From the NCBI GenBank assembly GCA_030411725.1, contig MU839849.1:342944-406943 (forward strand): a stretch of 64,000 nt of DNA. Direction: 5' to 3'. Below, one piece after another: positions 23,220 to 33,895 of the stretch. A model generated the notes under the pieces. That model was not told the DNA's origin and did not search any database. It saw only the letters and a list, made by a program, of their open reading frames with translations. Position numbers and translations under genes: made by a program. Each line of letters opens with the position of its first letter. The stretch's first letter is position 1. This stretch comes from Echria macrotheca. Its lineage: Eukaryota > Ascomycota > Sordariomycetes > Sordariales > Schizotheciaceae.

Positions 23220-24377
23220 ATGCGGTGTCTCTTGGCATTTCTGCTGGCAGCAGGGTCCGCAATCGTCATCAAGGCAGCCGAAGTGCCATGCTTTGCCCCA
23301 GACGGAGTGACTGTCGCACCAAACGACAGCTTTGTACCATGCAACAAGTTAGGGATTACGCAGCAGGGAATCCATTCAAGCTGCTGTTTGCTCGACAGTG
23401 ACGCATCGGGGGCAGGAGGTCGCGACCTCTGTGCGGCAAGCGGGTTATGCATCAACGGCGGCATTGTACGGCGCGAGTACTGCACCGACCCGACATGGAC
23501 CAGTCCAGCATGTGTCAAAGTTTGCATCGACGCCCAGGTGCGTTTCCACTCGGCCACGGTGTGCGATTTCAGCTCGTCTTCGAGTGCTAACTGAAGCCAG
23601 TGGGGAGGTTCAACCAACGGCACGACCGAGTTGACGCCATGCACCGATGGCACTAGCACCTTTTGCTGCGGTCATAACAACCTAACATGTTGCGGGACCA
23701 AGTGGGCATTCACGGTACCGGTGCAGCAGTCTGTGGTTGGGTCAAATTCCACCAACACGACCACAACCATATTCGAGACTGTAACGGCACCACCCGCTCC
23801 CGCTACCGTTGCCGCCATCGCGGGAGGGCTCGGGGGTAGCCTTGGCATAGCGATATTGATTGCTATCGGACTCGCTGTAATGCTATTCCGGGAACGAAGA
23901 AGACGTCACGAGAGTGCACAGCGCTACCCACCGAGCGAACCGACACTTAATAACCAGGGCCCGACCAACGGGCCGCCCCAACTCGGCGACTTTCGCCGTA
24001 CAAGTTTCATTCCGAGTGGAGCACCGACGGTTGTGGCACCGAGCACCCATGTGAGCGTGCAGGAATTCGCAGCTTTCAAGGCCATGTATGAGGCGGCACT
24101 TCAACAACAAGGCCAGCAAGGGCAGCAGGGGTACGGGTTGACGCCAGAGATGGGAAACCATAGGCTGTCGGAGTTGGATGCGAACACAGCCGCGGCCGTG
24201 GCAGTGGCAGCTAGTCACCTCCAGTATGGACACGGGTCCTTGGCCGCTGGATACAACAACGGAGTCGCATTTGAGCAGATTCGAGAAGTCCCAATGGAGG
24301 AGGAAGCTCACAGCAGGGGTTGGAAAGACGAAGATGTCGCAGGAGGGACCAGGAATGTACAGGCTGATAGTCGATAG
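23220..24377 (+). CDS. Cys-rich single-pass membrane protein (paralogue of 6492-7759)
   Basis: Unknown function; 364 residues from exons 23220-23537 and 23601-24377 (phase-0 intron of 63 bp with branch CTAAC). The start at 23220 gives a clean signal peptide (MRCLLAFLLAAGSAIVIKAA); the same frame is open back to 23067 but adds a polar leader. The ectodomain repeats the paralogue's pattern: CFAPDGVTVAPN, SSCC, LCAASGLC, YCTDPTW, then PCTDGTSTFCCGHNNLTCCG. Thr/Asn-rich stalk, one membrane segment (GGSLGIAILIAIGLAVMLF) and a basic RERRRRH cytosolic start follow. The tail is longer than in the paralogue and has a Gln/Gly run (about residues 273-282). Both copies are on the plus strand about 16 kb apart with identical intron position, so they are an old duplication. 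Confidence 0.85.
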
Positions 24378-24732
24378 CAGGTGACTTTTGGATACCTAGG
24401 TAGATAGGTAGGTAGGTACTCTTGATGTACAGTTTTAATTTTGTAATTTTGGCGTTATTTTACATTTACTTCTGGACATAGTTGGTTTATCAACACGCCC
24501 TCTGGCCAGAAATAGCCGTGCAATATTGAGGACCATGCCAGCTTGTACTTTCAACCCTCCAAGGTTCGATTTATGAACAGCACACAGTTACTGCAAGTCC
24601 CCTTTAGTACGATAACCCTGTAAGTACAGGCGATTTGGCGTCTACAAAAACTCACCGCCTCAGCGTGTTTCCCCTCCTTTCTCCTTTCTGGTCACATGCA
24701 CCAACTCTTGCGAAGATTCAGTCCAGTTGTCT
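24378..24732. other. short intergenic region
   Basis: Contains the 3' flank of the Cys-rich gene with its TAGG tract and the 5' flank of the next gene. No gene seen. Confidence 0.6.
24397..24416. repeat. (TAGG)n microsatellite, one variant unit
   Basis: Five units, TAGG TAGA TAGG TAGG TAGG, again starting inside TACCTAGGTA. It lies 20 bases after the paralogue's stop, as the 7856-7875 tract follows the first copy. Confidence 0.85.
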
Positions 24733-26652
24733 ATGTCTACCTACAGCGTGGACGTGATGGAGCGCCCGAAAACGCCTGCCCTCTCCTTCCTTGACCTGCC
24801 CGAGGAGGCGCGACGGACCGTTTACGAGTTCGCTGGACTCGTCAGACCGTGTCCGATTGACCTCTCATCAAGCCGCACAAGTTCAGAGTTGGTCGAGAGG
24901 GGACACCAAAGCTACCGGCGGATGTGGCTGAGGCAATCCATGTTCCCATGCTGGCACTCGGAACGACTTAAGGGCATTTCCAGTTCATTTCGGCCAGGCT
25001 TCCGACTCTGCGGCTGCCCCCCTCTGCCACTTGAACTGATGAGAATATGTCGCCAGGTGCGTGATGAAGCGCTGGGGGTATTGTTGGGGGGCAATCGCTT
25101 TATCCTTCGGGCTCGCAGCGGTCATTTGGATATGCTTCAGCCTTTGCTTACAACAATTCCCGTGGAGCAAATTTGTCGCATGACCGACTTGTTGGTTCGA
25201 TTGAACTGTTGGCCTTGTCCCGAGGGCCACGATTCGAACATTTCGAATATGCGCCTCGACCGCAGTGCTCCCTACAAGTGCCGTCTCTGTGGGACCGAGG
25301 CAAGCCAGGGCGACGAGCCGCTATCCCTCGCCTCTTCCAGATCTTCCGGTCTACGCACGCTCGAGGCGTGGGAGGATATATGCCATCGTCTTTTCGGGGC
25401 CCAACGAGAGCCAGCAACCCTCAGGCTGACTCTGATATGCGATATTCATCCCAGTAGCCCTTCCGAGGCTGCAACCCGTCTTCTCGACCCCCTTCTGACA
25501 AACAGACGGATGCTCCGCTCATGCAGTGTTCGGCTGGGCCGCAGACCGTCCCATCGCATCCTCTTCGAAAAGGCTCAAGACACCGTTCAGATTTTGAACC
25601 GAAAATATCATCACCAGATGAATACGGCGTTTCCATTCCATCAACTTCCCTGGGAACTAAGGATACGTGTTCTCCGATACACACATCTAGGACCGCAGGA
25701 GTTGGCTGGATATGATCAAGACTCCGCCCAGTTACAAATCGTCAATGGTCGACTTCTAACGGGCAAACTTCACAACTCAGCCTCTTGGACCATAACAAGG
25801 TGCTGCTCTCGCTGTACAGGAACGTTCATGGACTGGTAAGTGGACCCAACAACCAAACAGAGTGGGTGCTGACTATGGATGCACACAAGCTGCTGTGCAA
25901 GCTTGTATGCGGCGGCGTCTCCGAACTGCGTTTGCCGTGTGCTCCCGATCAGTCTCTTCAGCGTCGACAAAAATATGAGCACCGCTGCCATGGAAGTCTT
26001 CTATCGCACTACTCAATTCACTGTTCGTCACGATGACCTCAGCTCAGTGCTAAAATGGCTGCCGGGCACCGCTTTACCGCTCATCCGCTACTTGGGCATA
26101 ATTATAACCCCTGAGCAATGTTTTCTCTGGAATGGACATGGACGAACACCAACACCTGCTCATCCTCCATGGCATCTCCAACAGGTTGCTGCTGTTCTTT
26201 TCCCACCCAAGGATAAAAGCAGGGTGTTCAAGCCTCGCAGCCGTCCAAGTATAACTCCCCGAAAAGCATTTCGCAAGGTCCTATGTGACCTAGCCGCGGC
26301 GCGGATGACAGTCGAACTCCCTGGACTAGATTTGACTCTCGATCTCGGCGCCACATACGCCTTTGCCGATATTTTCATCCCAGAAATGAACGAAAACGAC
26401 GAGGACCGCTTCCGGTGGATTTATGACTTTTACCTCGACGTCGCCAAATGCGTCCGCGAAATTCTCATGAAACCGGGCCAATACATGGTCAACTCGGTCC
26501 GTTTCCGTCTCGGGACATTTACAGACCTGGAACCGTGGCTCGAACGCGAGGTGATGGGGGAGCGCTTCATGGGAAGCGTGGAGCGGCCAGTCGAGAAGGG
26601 TCGCGCCAGGATCCTGGCTGAGAGGGTACCGCGCTACCACCCAAGGGAATAA
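24733..26652 (+). CDS. F-box-like protein of unknown function
   Basis: 621 residues from exons 24733-25835 and 25890-26652 (intron 54 bp). It has two F-box-like starts. One is near the N-terminus (LSFLDLPEEARRTVYEFAGL). The other is mid-protein (FHQLPWELRIRVLRYTHL). Each is followed by patterns common in fungal F-box-like proteins: RICRQVRDEALGVLLGGNRF after the first, and LPISLFSVDKNMSTAAMEVF after the second. This suggests an internal duplication or a fusion of two such units. An SCF-type adaptor role is inference; many such fungal proteins are uncharacterised. A CxxC pair (CRLCG) around residue 185 could bind metal. No signal peptide or membrane segment is seen. Start at 24733 is the first ATG; 24757 is possible. 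Confidence 0.75.
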
Positions 26653-27437
26653 CTAGACCCTCAAGCTTTAGGCCTGATTGGAAGTAAAGGTGTAGGCGGT
26701 TGGGTTGCTGGGACGGATTACTGTGTACTGAGTCGGCTTCCCCTCGACTATTCGTCGGGATGATTTAGTCTCTTGAAGGTCATGAGATATCTTCCGTCAG
26801 TACCTAGGAAAAGGTGGATGAAGCGGCAATGAACGTAGACAGTCGTCAGGGGACTTTGCATCACCAACCCCTAACTCCGTGAAACTCTAATCATTTGCGA
26901 TATGTGCCGTGTCATTCGGTCTGGGTTCACTAGACTAATCTGCTCTGCAACTGCAACCCAGCGCATTGGCTGGGAAGACAACTCGGTTACTTTCTGGATA
27001 GCTCGGCTACTTTTCATTGGGGAAGTTTTGCTCAAAATCCAACGCTGTAGTTCTTGGCTGCCGTTGTTGCATCGTACATACAGGAGCTACACGCCAAGGC
27101 TGACACTTTCATACCATGCGTTGTACCGTCTCGGCCTAACCCTGGAAAGGATCAGCTTCCATTTGCCGGCTACATAGATCTCTCATAGGTGATTGGTTCC
27201 TACACAGCCCTTGAGGGTGGCGTGCATGCTGACCTGCTACTGAAGCCACGGCACCACATTATCGAAATTGCACCCGCTGTATCATTGCAGTGGACAACTC
27301 TCGGCAAGCGTTGCACTCCGTTACAGGACGTCCTGATCTTAAATAGGAGGCAATGGCCTCGACTGGAGCACTGAACGGCCTCACACCGTCGCCCTACGCT
27401 TCATTAATCGCAGACATTGGCTACAACATCAGCCACA
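26653..27437. other. intergenic, no gene seen
   Basis: About 785 bp, mildly AT-rich, holding the F-box-like gene's 3' flank and the permease promoter. A 91-codon plus-strand frame at 26902 has no recognisable features. Confidence 0.6.
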
Positions 27438-29235
27438 ATGACGGAATTCAAGTCAACGGCCGAAACCGACTCTTCCGAGGTCCAAAATGAAGCGGCCACC
27501 AACGCCAACAGCGATTACCCCGTCACAGGTACCGCAATGGACCGGAAGGATATGTGGAGAATGGGAAAGACACAGGAGCTACGTCGAAACTTCCGGTCTC
27601 TATCCATATTCGCGTTCACCATGGTGTTGGTTGCGACGTGGGAGGCCCAATTCAAGTACGCAGCTACAGTTTCAGTCAAGAGCTTCAACACACTCTAACC
27701 CAAGATAAAGTGTCAGCATGTTCGGTCTTATCAATGGTGGCACTGGTGGCCTGATCTGGGTGTACATTGGCACCTTTACCGGCATCTTCTGCGCCATGCT
27801 GTCCATGGCGGAAATGGCGTCTATGTGGGTGGGCTCCCCTCCTCATCAAAGAATACCATGTTGATCCGGCACCAGGGCCCCGACCAGCGGAGGGCAATAT
27901 CACTGGGTCAGCGAGTTTGCGCCCCGGTCCGCACAGAAGTTCCTCAGCTACCTCGTGGGCTGGCTCTCAGTTTTGGGCTGGCAAGTGGGCAATGTCGCCA
28001 TCGCCTTTCTCGCATCCCAGCAGATCCAGGGGCTCGTTATTCTCAACAATCCGTCCTACGAGCCACAGCGTTGGCATCTAACCATGACCGTCATTGCCAT
28101 TTTGACTCTCTGTCAATCCATGAACATGTTCTTTTACCGTGCCCTCCCGATCCTGGAGCTCGTTGCCCTCGTCCTCCACACGGCAGGGTTTTTCGCCATC
28201 CTGATCCCGCTCTGGGTAACGGGACCGAAACCGCCGTCAACTTACGACGTATTTTTCACCTTCACCGACGGTGGCGGTTGGGATAATACGGGATTGTCGT
28301 GTCTCGTTGGCATGTTGAGCCCCCTTTTCGGCCTGGTCGGGACGGACTCGGCGACACACATGTCCGAAGAGCTACGAAACGCGGGAAAGTCGCTCCCTCG
28401 CGCCATGATCGCCTCGACTCTTGTCAATGGCGCCATGGGGCTTGTGATGATTGTCACATTTTGCATGCTCCTTGGGGATTTGGAGAGTGTGGTTAACACG
28501 CCGACGACACAACCATTCATACAGGTCTTTTACAATGCGGTTCAGAGTACAGGCGGGGCAACAGCCATGACGTGCATCATGGTGGTGATGTCGGTTTGTA
28601 GTGTCGTCAACATCATCGCCACGAGCAGCCGTCAGCTGTGGGCCTTTGCCAGAGATCGTGGCGTCCCCTTCTCGCCATGGTTCGCTAGGGTCGACTCGCG
28701 TTGGGGTCTCCCCATGAATGCTCTGGTTTTCTCATACATATTCGCCGTTCTCCTGTCACTGATCAACATCGGCAGCACCATCGTAAGTGGGAAAAAGAAT
28801 TTCAGTAATCCGTGAGGCTTGGCTGACACACTAAAAGGCGTTCAACATTCTCAGTAGTATCGGCATCGGCGCCCTCATGTCATCCTACGTCATCTCCATT
28901 GGCTGTGTGACTCTGAAGCGTCTCAGAAATGAGCCGTTGCTTCCACGGAGCTTCGATCTTGGCCGTGCAGGTCTTCCGATAAATATTTTCAGTGTTTTAT
29001 TTGTGTTTTTTGCGTTCATTATGGTCAGTCCTTTATGGGAGCCACGCGTACATGTTGTCCAGTGACTTACTCGATGTAGACGTTTTTCCCACCGACACCA
29101 AATCCCACGCCAGAGGCTATGAACTGGAGCTGCCTCATGTATGGCGTTATCGTCATCTTCAGCCTGGTGTACTATCTAGTCAGGGGCCGGTATACATACG
29201 TTGGGCCAGTTGCATACGTTCGTGCAACCGCTTGA
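27438..29235 (+). CDS. amino acid / GABA permease, APC family
   Basis: Plasma-membrane proton-coupled transporter of 526 residues. Exons are 27438-27655, 27711-27824, 27876-28782, 28838-29023 and 29080-29235; introns 51-56 bp, all in frame. The N-terminal polar tail leads to ELRRNFRSLSIFAFTMVLVA, the family's first membrane segment. GLINGGTGGLIW, MLSMAEMASMAPTSGGQYHW (split by the second intron) and the later LVGTDSATHMSEE are hallmarks of the UGA4/GABA permease branch. RQLWAFARDRGVPFS marks the loop before the last segments. Twelve membrane segments and normal length. The final exon is MNWSCLMYGVIVIFSLVYYL then a short tail. GABA, choline or another amine are all possible substrates. Confidence 0.93.
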
Positions 29236-29657
29236 TAAAAGTTGTGTACTCCGTAGGTAGGTACCCAGTTCTTGGTGGACTTGGATATTGAACGTCGGTG
29301 AACGGGCCAGGTGGCGTCTGTCAAATCACCAACAATAATTGAGTCAACTACCGAGCAATTTCTCACCCGTTGTCAGTTAGATGTGTTGCGACTGAACCGT
29401 TGTCCTGACCAACGAGAACGCATGGCGTGCCGGGTATTTAATTGGGTGGCTGACGCGCCGCAATATGCGGTTCAACTTCTGCCGGGGCCATAACCGCTAC
29501 CATTGATTCTCACAACCATTCTGAAAAACTCGGTGGGATCAGCGAACCAGGTTGTTAACGTCACTATATTCACGTCACTATATTTACTGGTGTGTGACGA
29601 AGCTGCGGATAATAGCTACATAGAAGCTGGCAAGCCACCTATCATGCTCATTCTCCT
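29236..29657. other. convergent intergenic region
   Basis: Meeting point of the permease and xylanase 3' flanks; contains a two-unit TAGG run at 29254-29261. No gene seen. Confidence 0.6.
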
Positions 29658-30430
29658 CTAGTCCGCAGATTTGACCTCGATCGAGGCAGAACCGCTGCTC
29701 TGGTAACCTTCGGTGGCCTATGGTTGATTAAGTTAGTTATTTGTCTCTTCAGGGGTAAACAACACAGGTATCCTTACCATAATCATATAGTTCCAGGTGC
29801 CCAACTTCAGGTTGCCCTGCTTCTTCCACTCGTCAAAGTGCTTCTGGGTGTCGATGACACCACCAACGCGCTTGACGCGACGGACGGACCAGTACTGGTC
29901 AAAGGTGGAGGTGCCCTGGATGGACGGCTGGTTGACGCGGCGAGTCTTGTAAATGTCGTAGACACCTCCGTCGTCCTCAATAGTTCCGAGCTTCTGGGCG
30001 CCCGAGGACGGGTTGTAGCTGCCAAAGGCCTCGACGATGTAGTACTCGACGAGAGGGTTGGTAGTCCAGCCGTACAGGGAGAGGTCTATCTAGTTAGCAT
30101 TGGAATGGTCTCGAAGTGATACCGGTTTCACTTACAGCTGTTGACATTGTAGTTGTTCCAGGTACCGTTGTACGCAACCTTGCGCGGCGGGCCGGGGTTC
30201 CAGCCCTTCCCGCCGACCCAGTTGTTGACGTTGTTCCACTTGGCGTTGTACGAGCCAGCCGGCCCGTTGTTGTAGTCAATGGAGCCACGGCCGTCAGTCC
30301 AGTACGAGTAGAAGTAACCGTTGTGGGTTCCCGTGCCGGGTTGAATACCCCGCTGCTGGAGCTCCTGGATCGGGCTCGCAGTGACCGTGGTAGCCGCAAG
30401 GGCGGTCAGGAACGTCGTGAATGAGACCAT
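29658..30430 (-). CDS. GH11 endo-1,4-beta-xylanase, secreted
   Basis: Cleaves internal beta-1,4 bonds of xylan by a retaining mechanism outside the cell. 220 residues, the standard length for a single-domain GH11. Minus-strand exons are 30430-30136, 30085-29778 and 29717-29658 (introns 50 and 60 bp). A signal peptide (MVSFTTFLTALAATTVTAS) is followed by a short propeptide ending in a Kex2-like QQR near residue 27. The nucleophile is E112 in NPLVEYYIVEAFG. The acid/base is E204 in MATEGYQSSGSASI, encoded at the start of the last exon. YWTDGRGSIDYNN and NSYLSLYGWT are classic strands of the jelly roll. There is no carbohydrate-binding module. A TATA box lies about 90 bases upstream. The GH43-CBM6 enzyme at 56254 could act on the same polymer. 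Confidence 0.97.
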
Positions 30431-33400
30431 GGCGCCGGTGCTGTGACTGGGCTACAATAAACTTGAAGGCGATGCTCGACACAGTTCTCGGGTTGCCAGA
30501 CGGGCTGTTTACCCGTCCTTTATACTCGCGATCTCTCGAGTCTCCAGCAGCCGGGTCTCTCATCACCAGGGAGCCGAGGAAGGCGGCACGACTACGTAAC
30601 GTACACTTGATTCCTTTTGTCGAAATTGCCTTGGCGTGCCGGGTGCCGGAGAAGGGTAGATTTCGCCGAAAACCCATTGGGCGTTTGTCTGGGGCCCCGC
30701 ATTGTCGTTAGTTGAGCGGACGGTGGCGACGTGATGGTGGTGACGGCTGAGAATAACCGATTAAGGTCCCAAGAAAAACAAATCAAGACCACGCGGTTTA
30801 CCCTAGGACAAGCCTCGTGATCGGGGAATCATTCGCTATTTTGCCATAAGAAGCCAAGAGCTGTCGGTATTTAATCCCCGTCTTCTCCGGAGGAAGGTCG
30901 CAGGACAAGCCGGGAAAATACGACCCCCAAACAGGCCAAGGCATGCAAAGACGTTGCATCCCCGGTCCGAGAGTCGCTGGTCATGCTAGAGATCATCGTC
31001 CACAGCAGTCCAATCTGGCCCTTGGCAACCCTCTTGGCAAGCTCAACTGCCTTGGCAACTAGCTTGGCAGGCTTTTTCGAATGTTCAAAGACCAACGGCT
31101 CAATCGAAAAAGTGGGCTACAATCATTATCAGACTCAACTTGTTCAACACCAGTCTGCTTTTAGCCGGAAGGCCTCTCTGGGTGGATCGGTCGTGTGACG
31201 AGACCAGGCAGATACTGTTGAAGCCATGGAGGAAAATCGCAATTGGAGCGCTAAATGAGAAAGTGCTCATGATTCTCTTTCGGTCGCTGAGGACATGGCC
31301 TAAGCGGAGTCTGTGGGAGTATCGAGACGGCTCCTTCCCTCCGACTAACACCATCTGTTGACGAGGCTAGTGGCGTCCTGGAAACACGATTGGGGCGCTC
31401 TTAAGACATAAATTCTTCTCGCACATACGGAAACGAGTTCCTGTCCGTTCTTATTCTATTCAATCTCTGGAACAATATCCAAGTGTTGGCACCAATGGCG
31501 GCTCTTGGCGCTGGATGTGTTTCTCAGGACTCTAGATATCTGATGTTATTCAGTCGTTACTGAAGACTGTTCGAGCTCTCGACCTACCAGGAAAGGAGCA
31601 TCGGTTAAATGTCAGCGTAGGTAGGTACTTTCTGCCCAGAGGTCAACGTCGTCTAGCCACATGGTGATGGTAATAAGAGAACGACGCGTTTCGCGCGTTG
31701 AGTTCGCATACCGTAAGGGGAACATTCGTCAGGGAGTCTTGCAGGTGACCTGGCAGAAGAGAGATGCCTCGCCGTCCCGGTGCACGAAGCGCGCCAAGGT
31801 GTACAAACTGCAGAAAAAGGTATGGTGACGTGATTCGGCGTCTCTGCGGGCGCCGATGGCAAGCGGTGGGGGATATGCAATCAAATGCCGTGAGCCACCC
31901 CAACCAAGTTCGGCGCTTCGGCTCATTGAGTTTGATAGAGCCCACCACGGGGCCGCAGGTCAACGGGGGCTCCGGCCGGTCAGCGATGCGCTCTCTAATC
32001 AAGCTTTGGACGTGTCTTGACGGCGCGCCGCTAAGCTGCTGGGCCGGTTGCATCGCCGGGTCCGGCTGCCTATGGGATCTAGAAGAAATGCGAACGGAGG
32101 GGAGGATGGGCGGCCAAGCTGTGGGGAAGGCGATTATCCGCTCTTGGCGTCCGGGGAGCTCGTGGTGCCACGCGGCGACCCCTGAGATCGGGAAACGGCA
32201 CTACATCGCCGGGACGAAATGGTCTTGGCCGAGATATCCTATCTGCCAAGTCGACAGCGAGATGAAGACGCGTTGTTCAGCAGAGGTAGGTTGCACTGCC
32301 ATACCGAAGAGATCAGAGATCATGGTGTCTTGAGTTGTCTGGTCCGCATCTCGAGGACAAGCGCTGGGGAATTTTTTTTAAGTCTGTAGACCCAAAAGCT
32401 ACTTACTCTCCATCTAACTGTCTCAGCCGGCGGATACTCTGTGTCGAGGGGATAGGGTATTGAACTGGGTGTAATGAACTGGGTACCTACTTTTACGGTG
32501 CGACACACATGATGGCGCCGCTCCGTAGCAATCGGAGGCCGAGTGTGGAGAAGCTTCATCCAGGTGACCACCTGTTCCGCACGAGCGATTGACAGATTAG
32601 GTCCGGCCAGAAGCTTTGCCGCCGATTCAGCCCGTCCCGTCCGGGACCCCTACCTGATATCCGCCGCCGTTCCGACACCAGGACGGACCCCGGCACCCTG
32701 GCACTTGGGCATGTTTTTGCGAGCAACGAAAGCCTGCGGTTGATTGTGCACCCGAGTGCTCGGCAGGCTGGATAAAACATTACCCATACGGCGCATGGGG
32801 CCTGAGTAACACTAGATGTAGTGTTACCACACTATTGCGGTTATTTTCTTACTGTTCACAGCAGCTGCATCTTCGGACCAAGATACTACTGTCCTCTTTA
32901 GTCTTCAGTAGCTCGTCATAACCTAGAGCACGCGCTGCGACGCGTGTCTTTTCTAAGATAGTCGCGACGTGAGATCGAGATGGCACTGCGTACATCGCGC
33001 AATCCAGCATCACAAATGGCAAACGGCCATTGGACGTGAGAGGCCGCAGTTCAATCAGCGCCCACTCTCTGCTGGGGTTGCTGGATTTTCGAGAGCTTGC
33101 AAACCGGAATATCGGGAACCGCGATTACTCATCTGTGTGGTGTGAACAATTGGGCAAGATCCGCTCCGCAGCTTTTATCAGCGTTCGGAGACTAGCAAAC
33201 GAATTTGGACACTGATTCGAGCTCTTCAAACTGAGCCCGGAAGTACTGTGATATTCTACGGATGACATTGACGCCTTCCCCGGATTGTTGGCCGGAGTTG
33301 ATGAGATGGCCTTCCGCATCTCCCCGGGCCAAGAATCGGCATCCAATCGGAAAGATGCCCACCGAAAACGCGACCGGACGTGTCTCCGCGGACACTTGAT

Positions 33401-33895
33401 CGGAATTGTCCGGGAATACCAGAAGGCCCATGAGTGATTGTTACCGACGAGACACCGGCCGCGTCAAACGACGCGACAATTAACCTTAGGTAGTCATAGA
33501 ATTAACCCTTCCAGCACCTAACTATGCCATCGTCAGTCAAAGATCCTTTAGCTGTTAAAGTCCGTGGAGCGACGAGCGACTGATTTGAGTGGTGCGAAAC
33601 CTTGCCTTATCTCTGTCTGAGTACAATACTAACAATTACTCAGGTGCTGCATTGGAACAGCGGCAGGTCCCGCGCTGCCGCGCCCTTTGAACCACACAGA
33701 AGCCGAGATTTGGTCGAACTCGCGCCTTCGGCTTCGGGGACATTTGCTAATAGTTAGGTCGCCTGCATGGGCCTGATTCAGCATAGCAAGCCGCCCTGGT
33801 TTGTCACCACGTAAGAACGACGACATAAAACGCAGGGCATCCCAGCTTGGCAAACTTCACGATGCCCCGACAAAACACAGACACCGACAGCAAAC
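30431..33895. other. long intergenic region, no supported gene
   Basis: About 3.5 kb. It contains the xylanase promoter and a plus-strand frame at 31764-32333 that opens with a Zn2Cys6-like half motif (RCTNCRKR) but lacks a proper second half. A 79-codon minus-strand frame at 33192-33431 reads smoothly but is unrecognised. A two-unit TAGG run lies at 31618-31625. I do not support a gene here. Confidence 0.5.
30519..30524 (-). promoter_or_regulatory. putative TATA box of the GH11 xylanase
   Basis: TATAAA on the minus strand, 89 bases before the ATG at 30430. I saw no perfect XlnR-type GGCTAA site close by, although GGCTAC-like variants occur. Confidence 0.45.

Noticed and set aside
31764..32333. 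189-codon frame opening with RCTNCRKR, like the first half of a Zn2Cys6 DNA-binding motif, with a Cys cluster later (TCLDGAPLSCWAGC)
   Set aside because: The frame lacks the third to sixth Cys at proper spacing, and the donor after the first half (AG|GTATGG) cannot be joined in phase to the later Cys cluster.
33192..33431. 79-codon minus-strand frame with a smooth amino acid composition
   Set aside because: Too short, no recognisable motif, no supporting introns or signal peptide.
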